Source of the DNA: Betaproteobacteria bacterium UBA6904
Lineage (GTDB): Bacteria; Pseudomonadota; Gammaproteobacteria; Burkholderiales; SG8-39
Direction of reading: 5' to 3'
NCBI GenBank assembly: GCA_002451175.1
Contig: DKBI01000188.1
Location: 4,458-19,641 of the forward strand
Length of the DNA stretch: 15,184 nt
Under the pieces are notes generated by a model. The model saw nothing but the letters and a program-made list of their open reading frames with translations. It did no database searches and was not told where the DNA came from. The translations under genes and the position numbers were made by a program. Positions 6,879-13,260 of this stretch are shown here, in pieces (within the stretch, counting starts at the first letter, position 1; each line of letters starts with the position of its first letter).

Positions 6879-7430
6879 TTAGCGGCCGAGCTTGGTAATC
6901 TTCGAGCCCTGCAGGGTGATGCCGGCCATGAGCCCCTTCGGGTCGAAAATCGTCGCATAGACGTCGGACTTGACCGTCAGATTGTTGATGTCCTTCGCGG
7001 CTCCCGCATCGATGACGACGATGTTGGGTCCCGCGCCGATCTGGAAGTTCTTGCTCTTGCGGAAGTCGTTCAGGACCTTGTCGCTCATGAAGAATAGCGT
7101 GTAGCCAAACGCCTGCGCCCCGGCCTGCAATCCGACCGAGATCGCGGACGTGTTGTAGTGGGCGACCGTCTTGCCGTGGATCATCAATACGCCATCACCC
7201 GTTTGCCCACCGACGATGAAACCCGCCTTGTGGACGATCGGAAAGACCAGAATGCCCTTGGCCTTGTCGCCCAGCGCCTTGGCGCCCGGCGAGCCGTCAT
7301 ACAATGATTTCAGTGCAGCACGGGCGTCCTGTTCGAGTACAGAGTCCTCGGCTGCGGCGGCAAGGCCGCTGCCGAAAAAGGCGAAGCTTGCGATAGCGGA
7401 AATGAGAATGGTCCTGAATTGCCGGTTCAT
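6879..7430 (-). CDS. Exported SYLF-domain (YSC84-like) protein
   Basis: The 183-residue protein has a signal peptide (MNRQFRTILISAIASFAFFG through GLAAAAE) and then a single SYLF/YSC84 domain. Typical family segments are DKAKGILVFPIVHKAGFIVG, GDGVLMIHGKTVAHYN, SVGLQAGAQAFGYTLFFMS and the C-terminal ATIFDPKGLMAGITLQGSKI. SYLF domains bind phosphoinositide lipids in eukaryotes. Bacterial exported versions are common, but their function is unsettled; an envelope role is likely. The ATG at 7430 is chosen because GAGGAG lies 6 bases upstream and the signal peptide begins there; an open frame to 7490 has no such support. It is divergent from the kinase gene. The 18-bp box at 7608-7625 lies upstream, with a possible minus-strand -10 (TAGCAT, 7586-7581) 21 bases from it. 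Confidence 0.9.
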   Translation of the reverse strand: MNRQFRTILISAIASFAFFGSGLAAAAEDSVLEQDARAALKSLYDGSPGAKALGDKAKGILVFPIVHKAGFIVGGQTGDGVLMIHGKTVAHYNTSAISVGLQAGAQAFGYTLFFMSDKVLNDFRKSKNFQIGAGPNIVVIDAGAAKDINNLTVKSDVYATIFDPKGLMAGITLQGSKITKLGR

Positions 7431-7802
7431 GACGTACTCCTCTTTTCTGACATTGAGCATGCGACCATGCCATAGCGCGGCCCTCGACACATGCGGCGAA
7501 CGACCGACGCGCGGGTGGCCATGATCCCCCTAAGCGCGGCGCGAGGGCCCTCGGCCCGAGCGTCAACCCTTACTTGTTTAATGCTACGCGCGGGGTGGCC
7601 GCTCGCTATTGGCCTTTGGTCCAATCGGTCTCGGTTTCGGAGCGGGTCGGCCTGATGGGCAGTCGGGCCACGCACATCGTTGCACAACGCGCGGCCGGCA
7701 CATGCGGTCCGAAATGAGGTCTTCCGATGGTGCAAACCGTCATCGCGTGCTGAAGCTCACCGAGCGGGCACGACTTCCGGACAGGGACGCCGGCCGATTC
7801 GG
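7431..7802. other. Divergent control region between the SYLF gene and the kinase gene
   Basis: These 372 bases hold no convincing full gene. They contain a 12-bp palindrome CGAGGGCCCTCG (7542-7553), a possible minus-strand -10 (TAGCAT, 7586-7581) and the 18-bp box (7608-7625). A short reading frame begins at ATG 7702 or 7714, and its TGA (7804-7806) overlaps the kinase ATG as ATGA. No good sigma-70 -35/-10 pair is seen for the kinase on the plus strand. Confidence 0.6.
7608..7625. promoter_or_regulatory. 18-bp palindromic box, copy 1 (ATTGGCCTTTGGTCCAAT)
   Basis: Imperfect palindrome between the SYLF gene and the kinase-regulator operon. It matches copy 2 (10804-10787, read on the minus strand) at 17 of 18 bases and shares ATTGG..C and GGTCCAAT with copy 3 (14664-14681). 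Its position would allow control in either direction. Likely bound by the LuxR-type response regulator of the same cluster; this is inference from location and shared motif. Confidence 0.75.
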
Positions 7803-10025
7803 ATGAACTGGGTCTACATGGTCTGGTCCATGATGGGCGGCGCCGCGTTCGTCCTGGCGTTCGTTCATCTCACGACGTGGCTGAGACGGCCGACCGACCA
7901 TAGCAAGCTGCTCTTCGTGATCATTGCCGGTGCGATCGCGGTGATCGCGATCTTCGAGATGCTGGCGATGAACACCGCGTCCCCAGCGCAGTACGCGATG
8001 CTGGTGCGCTGGGGCGGGGTCCCGGTTTTCGTCCTGATGATGGCCGTCATGGGGTTCGTGCGCGTCTTTCTGGGCGCCGGACGACTGTGGCTGGCTGTCT
8101 GCGTGGCCGCCTTGAGCGTGCTGCTGCTGGTTCTCGGCTTCGCGACCGATCCGGGGTCGTCGTTCGGCCGCATGCCGGTTCTTCGCGAGGTCGAGGTGAT
8201 CGGTGGCGCCACGGTCACCCTTGCGCGGGGAACGGAGGGCCATTGGGGGGCATTGAGCGCCTTGCGAAACCTGCTCTATCTCCTCTTCATCGTGGACTGT
8301 TCGGTCGTTGCGTGGCGATTGGGCCGCCCCTTGGCGCGCCGACGCGCGATGCTGGTGGGCGGAAGCATCGTGCTCAGCACCGTGGTTGCCGCAGGCCATT
8401 CGGCGTTGATCGGGGCCGGCCTCATCGAGTCGGTCTACATCATCACGCCCTCGTGCCTCGTCTTTCTCCTGGCGATGAGCGACGAGCTGGGCTCCGAGAT
8501 GTATCGGGCGACGGAGCACGCCAGAACGACGCTCGAGCAAAAGGCTCGGCTGCTGGAAAACGAACGGCGCATGGCGCTCGTGGCGAACGCCATCGATCTG
8601 GGCATCTGGGAATGGGATCCCGGCCGCAAGGAGTTGTGGATGAGCGACGGGGGCCGCGCCCTGTTCGGTTTCACGGATTCCGCGCCGCGTGACCTTCAGC
8701 GCCTCCTCGGCGCGATCGATTCCGAGGATCGGCAGCAGGTTGCCCGGGCTATGGATGCGGCGCTGAAGGACGCGGGCAGTTTTCAGTTGACCTGCCGCCT
8801 GCAGTCCTCCGGGGCCAGCGAACGCTGGATTTCCCTGCACGGCGAAGTGTCCTCCGACGGCGCGGGCGGGTCAGCGGTGCTGCGGGGGATGTCACGCGAC
8901 ATCACGCAGCAGGTGCGGGACGAAAGGCGTTTTCGCCAGATCGTGGAAGATTTTCCGAACGCGATTTTCATCGTCGACAGATCGGGCAAGCTGATGCTCG
9001 CGAACGCGCCGGCGGAGAAGGCGTTCGGCTACGGCCGGGGCGACTTCAACGGGCTCCGGCTCGAGGACCTCCTGTCCGAGGAGTTCCGCTCGCAGGCCGC
9101 GGCGTATCGGCGGGGCTACTTCGAGCGGCCCGTCAAGCGCCAGATCGGGTTGGGGCGCGAGCTTTTCGGGCAGCGCAGGGATGGCAGCAAATTTCCGATC
9201 GAGGTCTGGGCGACGCCTTTCGGCAGCGAGCCGGGCGATCAGGCGCTCGTGACGATCGTCGACGTCACCGATCGCCGCCGCCTCGAGCGCGAGGCGCTGG
9301 AACAGCGCAACGAACTCGCGCATCTTTCGCGCGTCGCCGTGGTCGGCGAGTTGTCGAGCTCGCTCGCGCACGAGCTGAACCAGCCCCTGGCGGCGATCCT
9401 CAGCAACGCGCAGGCCGCGCTGCGCTTTCTGGGCGAGCGCCCGGGCGACCTCGACGAAGTGCGCGAAATTCTCCGCGACATCGTGAACGATGACCGCCGC
9501 GCCGGTGAAGTCATCCGGCGATTGCGCGCCATGCTCACCAAGGTCGAAGTCACGTACCAGGCGCTCGACCTCAACGAGGTCGTGTCCGATGTGGCGCGCC
9601 TCGTGCAAAGCGACCTGACGAACCGACGGGTCGTCCTCAGCACCCAGCTTGCCCCCGACTTGCCGGCGGCGAGGTGTGATCGCGTGCAGATGCAGCAGGT
9701 GCTGCTCAACCTGATCGTCAACGCCTGCGATGCCATGGCACATCTCGAGCCGAAAGACCGCGTGATCGGGGTATCGACCGCATCCCGGGACGACGGCATG
9801 GTCGAGGTTCGGGTCGCCGATGCGGGGACCGGGATCGCACAGGAGCGGATCGAAAAAATTTTCGAGCCGTTCCAGACGACCAAGGCCGACGGGATGGGGG
9901 TGGGGCTTTCGGTGTGCCGGACGATCATGCATGCCCATGCGGGCATGATCTGGGCCGTCAACAATCCGTCGCGCGGGGCGACTTTCTGCTTTACCGTGCC
10001 GGTGTTTCGCGAGCTCGTTGCATGA
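7803..10025 (+). CDS. Membrane-bound PAS-PAS sensor histidine kinase (FixL-like core)
   Basis: A 740-residue hybrid of a membrane sensor and a FixL-type kinase. About seven hydrophobic segments fill residues 1-225, then a coiled linker, PAS1 (about 255-375) and PAS2 (about 377-490, with GRELFGQRRDGSKFPIEV). HisKA has His523 in LAHELNQPL. The ATPase domain has the N box Asn640 (NLIVNACDAM), Asp673 (VADAGTG), FEPFQTTK and GMGVGLSVC. PAS2 resembles FixL, but the position of the haem-ligand His appears to be Ala (SQAAAYRRGYF), so haem binding is doubtful. I chose the ATG at 7803 (MNWVYMVWSMMGG) because it begins the first TM segment; a TTG at 7680 would add an unlikely charged leader. It has no strong ribosome-binding site, and the start overlaps the stop of a short upstream frame. 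The cognate regulator follows 55 bases downstream. Confidence 0.93.
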   Translation: MNWVYMVWSMMGGAAFVLAFVHLTTWLRRPTDHSKLLFVIIAGAIAVIAIFEMLAMNTASPAQYAMLVRWGGVPVFVLMMAVMGFVRVFLGAGRLWLAVCVAALSVLLLVLGFATDPGSSFGRMPVLREVEVIGGATVTLARGTEGHWGALSALRNLLYLLFIVDCSVVAWRLGRPLARRRAMLVGGSIVLSTVVAAGHSALIGAGLIESVYIITPSCLVFLLAMSDELGSEMYRATEHARTTLEQKARLLENERRMALVANAIDLGIWEWDPGRKELWMSDGGRALFGFTDSAPRDLQRLLGAIDSEDRQQVARAMDAALKDAGSFQLTCRLQSSGASERWISLHGEVSSDGAGGSAVLRGMSRDITQQVRDERRFRQIVEDFPNAIFIVDRSGKLMLANAPAEKAFGYGRGDFNGLRLEDLLSEEFRSQAAAYRRGYFERPVKRQIGLGRELFGQRRDGSKFPIEVWATPFGSEPGDQALVTIVDVTDRRRLEREALEQRNELAHLSRVAVVGELSSSLAHELNQPLAAILSNAQAALRFLGERPGDLDEVREILRDIVNDDRRAGEVIRRLRAMLTKVEVTYQALDLNEVVSDVARLVQSDLTNRRVVLSTQLAPDLPAARCDRVQMQQVLLNLIVNACDAMAHLEPKDRVIGVSTASRDDGMVEVRVADAGTGIAQERIEKIFEPFQTTKADGMGVGLSVCRTIMHAHAGMIWAVNNPSRGATFCFTVPVFRELVA

Positions 10026-10052
10026 GCCCGCCCGGCGGGCCACGGCGTGGCC
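10026..10052 (+). repeat. Two overlapping GC-rich inverted repeats between kinase and regulator
   Basis: GCCCGCC-C-GGCGGGC (10026-10040) starts right after the kinase stop and overlaps GGCCACG-G-CGTGGCC (10038-10052) by three bases. Each has perfect 7-base arms. No T-tract follows, so this is not a standard terminator. It may stabilise the upstream message or tune the ratio of kinase to regulator. Confidence 0.5.
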
Positions 10053-10080
10053 CCTTGCCGCGACGTGCAGGAGAAAGCCC

Positions 10081-10713
10081 TTGAGCCAGGAATCTCCAAT
10101 CGCCTACGTGGTGGACGACGATGCCTCGGTGCGCAAGGCGCTGCACCGGCTGCTGACGGCTGCGGGCCTGCGCGCGGTGGCGTTCGATTCGTCGCGCGCG
10201 TTCCTGGACGGTTACGATCCCGCGGGATCCGGCTGCATCGTCCTGGACATCCACATGCCGGGACTGAGCGGACTGGAACTCCAGGACGTGCTGGTGACCG
10301 CAGACAGCGATCTGCCGATCATCTTCCTGACCGGCTACGGGGACGTGCCGACCAGCGTGCGCGCCATGAAGCGCGGCGCCGCGGACTTCCTCACCAAGCC
10401 CGTGGGCGAGACCGAACTGCTGACCGCGATCCACGCCGCCTTCGAGCGCAACCGGCAGTGGCGGCAGGCTCGCGCGGAGGTGGCGGAGATCCGGCGGCGG
10501 CTGAAATTGCTGACGCCACGGGAGCAGGAAGTGATGCGGCACATCCTGACGGGAAAGCTCAACAAACAGGTCGCGGCCGCGCTCGGCACGGTCGAAAAAA
10601 CCGTCAAGGTGCATCGCGCGCGCGTGATGGGGAAGATGCAGGTCCGCTCGCTGGCGGAACTTGCGCGACTGGCCGAGCGCGCAGGAATCGAACCCGCGTC
10701 TCCCGGAGAGTGA
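10081..10713 (+). CDS. FixJ/NarL-type response regulator (receiver + LuxR HTH)
   Basis: A 210-residue two-domain regulator. The receiver domain (about 5-120) has the acidic pocket VVDDD, phospho-acceptor Asp56 (IVLDIHMPG), a conserved FLTGYGD segment and Lys106 (FLTKPVG). The LuxR-type helix-turn-helix covers about 140-205 (LTPREQEVMRHILTGKLNKQ, then AALGTVEKTVKVHRARVM). The start is the TTG at 10081: AGGAG lies 7 bases upstream and MSQESPIAYVVDDDA begins the receiver. The longer frame from 10018 lacks such a site. It is in one operon with the kinase and so is its predicted partner. It is the best candidate to bind the 18-bp palindromes at 7608, 10787 and 14664, because it is the only DNA-binding regulator visible in the window and LuxR-type dimers bind palindromes of this size. 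Confidence 0.94.
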   Translation: MSQESPIAYVVDDDASVRKALHRLLTAAGLRAVAFDSSRAFLDGYDPAGSGCIVLDIHMPGLSGLELQDVLVTADSDLPIIFLTGYGDVPTSVRAMKRGAADFLTKPVGETELLTAIHAAFERNRQWRQARAEVAEIRRRLKLLTPREQEVMRHILTGKLNKQVAAALGTVEKTVKVHRARVMGKMQVRSLAELARLAERAGIEPASPGE

Positions 10714-10766
10714 GCCGTTCCGGGGTCGACCTGCAGAACCCTCTGCCGGGGGCCGCGCCAACCGAG

Positions 10767-10787
10767 CGCATGGGCCAGCGCCATGCG
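10767..10787. repeat. Inverted repeat CGCATGG-N7-CCATGCG next to the box
   Basis: Perfect 7-base arms with a 7-base spacer; its last base is the first base of box copy 2. It may be a second operator for the same promoter, or a hairpin ending the regulator transcript, although no T-tract follows. Confidence 0.45.
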
Positions 10788-10804
10788 TTGGACCAAAGGC
10801 CAAT
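10787..10804. promoter_or_regulatory. 18-bp palindromic box, copy 2 (GTTGGACCAAAGGCCAAT)
   Basis: The reverse complement reads ATTGGCCTTTGGTCCAAC, identical to copy 1 except for the last base. It lies between the FixJ-like gene and the stand-alone receiver gene, ending 37 bases before the latter's ATG. A weak -10-like TACGGT (10827-10832) follows after 22 bases, but would start transcription only about 3 bases before the ATG, so the true start site is uncertain. It implies that the receiver gene has its own controlled promoter rather than only readthrough. Confidence 0.75.
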
Positions 10805-10841
10805 TCGCAAGTCACGGCCGATGGGCTACGGTAGGGTTGGC

Positions 10842-11258
10842 ATGTCCGACGCTACTGCGCTGATCGCCGTGGTCGATGACGATCGTTCCGTGTGCAAGGC
10901 GCTCGAGCGCCTCCTGCGCTCCGCCAAGTTTCGCGTGGAGACCTACGTTTCGGGCCGCGAGTTCCTGGATTCGTTGCAGGCCAAGGTGCCGAGCTGCGTC
11001 GTGCTCGATCTGCACATGCCGGACGTCAACGGGTTTGAAGTCCAGGCGAGACTTGCGCGGGAACGTGCGTCCGTGCCGGTCGTCGTGATCACCGGGCACG
11101 ATTCGCCAGAGGCCCGTGCGCGCGTGATCGCGCAGGGCGCCAAGGCGTACCTGTGCAAGCCGATGGACGACCTGCTGCTGCTCGAGGCCATCCGGCGCGC
11201 GCTGACTGGAGAACCCGCGATGTCTGGTACCGGCAAGTCGAATGGCCAAGGCCCGTAA
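10842..11258 (+). CDS. Stand-alone receiver-domain response regulator
   Basis: A 138-residue CheY-like protein with one receiver domain and no output domain. It shows VVDDDRS at residues 10-16, phospho-acceptor Asp56 (VVLDLHMPD), VVITGHDS with the conserved Thr, and a late Lys in YLCKPMD. After the fold comes only a short polar tail (GTGKSNGQGP). ATG 10842 has AGGG about 8 bases upstream. Such proteins act as phosphate sinks, relay intermediates or binding partners. Here it could compete with the FixJ-like regulator for phosphate from the same kinase, which would form a feedback loop because a copy of the shared box precedes it. The partner is inferred from proximity only. No second kinase is visible. 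Confidence 0.92.
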   Translation: MSDATALIAVVDDDRSVCKALERLLRSAKFRVETYVSGREFLDSLQAKVPSCVVLDLHMPDVNGFEVQARLARERASVPVVVITGHDSPEARARVIAQGAKAYLCKPMDDLLLLEAIRRALTGEPAMSGTGKSNGQGP

Positions 11259-11259
11259 T

Positions 11260-11273
11260 CCGGGTTCGCCCGG
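11260..11273 (+). terminator. Weak hairpin CCGGG-TTCG-CCCGG after the receiver gene
   Basis: A 5-bp GC stem with a TTCG tetraloop begins 2 bases after the receiver stop codon. No T-tract follows, so at most it is a weak terminator or an mRNA-stabilising end. The rest of the gap to 11420 shows no confident promoter, leaving cotranscription of the transporter with the receiver gene possible. Confidence 0.3.
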
Positions 11274-11420
11274 CGCGCATGAGCCCGGGCGCCCAGCGCA
11301 ATTCAATCAAGGTGCGCCGTACCGTAGTCGCTAGGCTGAACGGCAGGTTCTACTCCGAGAGCGCCAGGGATCAAGCGTGATCGAGACGGGAGACGCCGGC
11401 CGGCGGGAAGGTGGACACAC

Positions 11421-12299
11421 ATGGTCGAACTGAGCGGGACCGCGAGCATCCTGGTGCTGACTTTTCTGGTCGCGACCATGCTGAGTCTGGGCATGCAGAC
11501 CGGCGCATCGGGCCTGACTTCGTTGATGACCTCGCGGCGCTTCCTCGTTCGTACGCTGGCGGCCAATTTCCTGCTCGTCCCGATCGCTGGGGTCGCGTTG
11601 ATTTTGCTGCTGCCGCTCCAGGCGCCGGTGGCCGGCGCGCTGCTGCTTCTTGCCTGTACGCCCGGTGGCCTGAGTGCCGTCCAGTTCAATAGCCAGGTGA
11701 AGGGGCGTGCGGCCTTCACCGTGGCCGTCATGTGCCTGCTCGCCGTCCTTGCGGTATTCGTCTCGCCGCTGATTCTGAAATTGCTGCTGCCCGCCGAGGT
11801 CCGGCTCGTGATTCCCTATGGCGGCGCGCTGCTCTTCTTTATGCTGTTCCTGCTCGCTCCGCTCGTCGCCGGAATGCTCCTGCTCACCAACGCGCCGGGG
11901 GTTGCGGCGACGCTGGCAAAGCCCGTGGCGCTGGCGGGGGTCGCCGCCTTTGTCGGGTTCATGGTACAGACGGGTTCCATCCGGCAGTTGGCGGTGGGCG
12001 CGATTGGCACGGTCCAGGCGGCTGCCATGGTGCTGTTCATCCTGGTTTCGATGGCGATCGGCTGGTTCATGGCTGGCCCCGAGCGCGATTCGCGACGGAT
12101 CCTCGCAACGGCCACCAGCATGCGCAACGTGGCACTGTGCATGGCAGTCGTGCAGGCCAGCGCACCGGGGCACGCGGTGCTGGTCCCGTTGATTGCTTTC
12201 AGCCTGCTGATGGTGCCGACCAACCTGCTGTTCAGCCTTTACAACGCCGCGCAGGCAAAGCGCGCGCCGCGCGCGAACGGCGGGCTCAGGGTGCCGTGA
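11421..12299 (+). CDS. BASS-family (bile acid:sodium symporter-like) transporter
   Basis: A 292-residue very hydrophobic protein with about eight to ten predicted membrane segments. The segment ACTPGGLSAVQFNSQVKG near residues 75-92 matches the conserved crossover region of BASS proteins (usually PGG followed by a polar residue and Asn). A second polar stretch, ATSMRNVALCMAVV, lies at about 231-244 in the C-terminal half. BASS proteins couple Na+ to uptake of organic anions such as bile acids, pyruvate, pantothenate or sulfonated compounds. The substrate cannot be deduced. The ATG has GGGAAGGTGG about 6-9 bases upstream. Proximity to the receiver gene suggests co-regulation. Its last 14 bases overlap the convergent DUF2950 gene, with no terminator between. 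Confidence 0.88.
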   Translation: MVELSGTASILVLTFLVATMLSLGMQTGASGLTSLMTSRRFLVRTLAANFLLVPIAGVALILLLPLQAPVAGALLLLACTPGGLSAVQFNSQVKGRAAFTVAVMCLLAVLAVFVSPLILKLLLPAEVRLVIPYGGALLFFMLFLLAPLVAGMLLLTNAPGVAATLAKPVALAGVAAFVGFMVQTGSIRQLAVGAIGTVQAAAMVLFILVSMAIGWFMAGPERDSRRILATATSMRNVALCMAVVQASAPGHAVLVPLIAFSLLMVPTNLLFSLYNAAQAKRAPRANGGLRVP

Positions 12300-13251
12300 C
12301 CTTCCACCCGGCACCCGGATCGAAACTGCTCATGCTCGCCGCGATGCGCGGGGTGTTCGGTCCGAGGTCCTTTTCGTAGACCTTGCCGTTGTGGCTGACG
12401 ACGAACGTCATGATGCCGCTCTCGTCATACGCCGCCGGGTACGCCACCATCGCGAAGCCCGCGATCATGCGTCCGTTGATGAGGTAGCTGTACGCGCCGC
12501 CGGGCGCATGCTTTCCCTGGCGCGTGAGAATCCGGAAGTAGTAGCCACGGTAGGGATCGCCCTGCCTGTGCCCGGTCAGGTACGCCGACGCTTCGGCGAC
12601 GAGCGGCCCGAACGGGCTCGCCTGTTCGCCCTGCTCGGTGTTCGCGGGCCAGTACAGTCCGTCGAACTTGCCGGGTGCGCTGGCGAGCTTTCGGGCGTAC
12701 TGCAGCACGCCGTCGCCCATGCGGTCCTGGGACGCGTACTCGCGCTGCGCATCGAGATAGGCGCGCAGGACCTGGATCGCGCTGCGTTCGTTCCTGCCGA
12801 TGCGCCGGTTGATCACTTCTTCCACGCCCTGCTCGGTGGCGAAGCGCCAAGCGCCGCCCTCGCGGAGCAGCGGAATGGGCATGGGCCACGCTTCCGCGCC
12901 GACCAGCAGGATGCGGCGGTCGTCGCCGCTTTCCGCCAGCACGCGAAAGCTCGCAAGGTGCTCGGCAAACTCGGCGCGTACTGCCGTGTCGTACGCAGCG
13001 TCTCCGGAGGCGACGAGATTCCTGTACTTGTCACCGAACAGGGTCAGCAGCGCGCCCTCGTCATTGGCCTTGAGCGCCGCGAGCAGCGCCTCGACCGCGG
13101 CGTCAGGCGTCGCGAATCGCTGCTGTTCCGCACCCGCGGACAGCTGGGGCACGGCGAGTAGCAGCGCGAAGAACAGCGCTCCCAAGAGCGCCTTCATTGG
13201 CTGGGAGATCATGGTGACGAAACTCATGTGCAAGGGTCTATGAAGCGTCAT
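12286..13251 (-). CDS. Exported DUF2950 family protein
   Basis: A 321-residue protein with an N-terminal extension followed by a signal sequence (MKALLGALFFALLLAVPQLS, then AGA), so it is likely periplasmic. The body matches DUF2950: FATPDAAVEALLAALKANDE, FGDKYRNLVASGD, YLDAQREYAS, GLYWPANTEQGEQASPFGPL, GYYFRILTRQGKHAPGG and FVVSHNGKVYEKDLG. No catalytic function is known. The ATG at 13251 is supported by AGGAG overlapping the DUF3300 stop, 9 bases away, which indicates translational coupling in a DUF3300-DUF2950 operon. An internal start at the later Met codons would still keep the signal sequence. Coexpression with DUF3300 suggests a shared envelope role. Confidence 0.9.
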   Translation of the reverse strand: MTLHRPLHMSFVTMISQPMKALLGALFFALLLAVPQLSAGAEQQRFATPDAAVEALLAALKANDEGALLTLFGDKYRNLVASGDAAYDTAVRAEFAEHLASFRVLAESGDDRRILLVGAEAWPMPIPLLREGGAWRFATEQGVEEVINRRIGRNERSAIQVLRAYLDAQREYASQDRMGDGVLQYARKLASAPGKFDGLYWPANTEQGEQASPFGPLVAEASAYLTGHRQGDPYRGYYFRILTRQGKHAPGGAYSYLINGRMIAGFAMVAYPAAYDESGIMTFVVSHNGKVYEKDLGPNTPRIAASMSSFDPGAGWKVTAP

Positions 13252-13260
13252 CGTCGTCTC

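Noticed and set aside
7659..7685. Possible sigma-54 promoter (GGGCCACG...TTGCAC) before the kinase gene.
   Set aside because: The distance from GG to GC is 16-17 bases instead of the required 12.
7680..7802. TTG start at 7680 for the histidine kinase.
   Set aside because: It would place 41 charged residues before the first membrane segment with no ribosome-binding site. MNWVYMVWSMM at 7803 is the natural beginning.
10018..10080. Longer FixJ-like regulator starting at 10018, overlapping the kinase.
   Set aside because: The extension translates the two GC hairpins and has no ribosome-binding site. TTG 10081 has AGGAG 7 bases upstream and begins the receiver fold.
10670..10697. On the minus strand, a T-arm-like stretch (GCGGG-TTCGATT-CCTGC) followed by 7 bases and GCCA, like the 3' end of a tRNA.
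   Set aside because: No matching anticodon arm, D arm or 5' acceptor strand follows at the right distance, and the segment codes for the normal C-terminus of the FixJ-like regulator (ERAGIEPA). Chance resemblance is more likely than a tRNA or attachment-site remnant.
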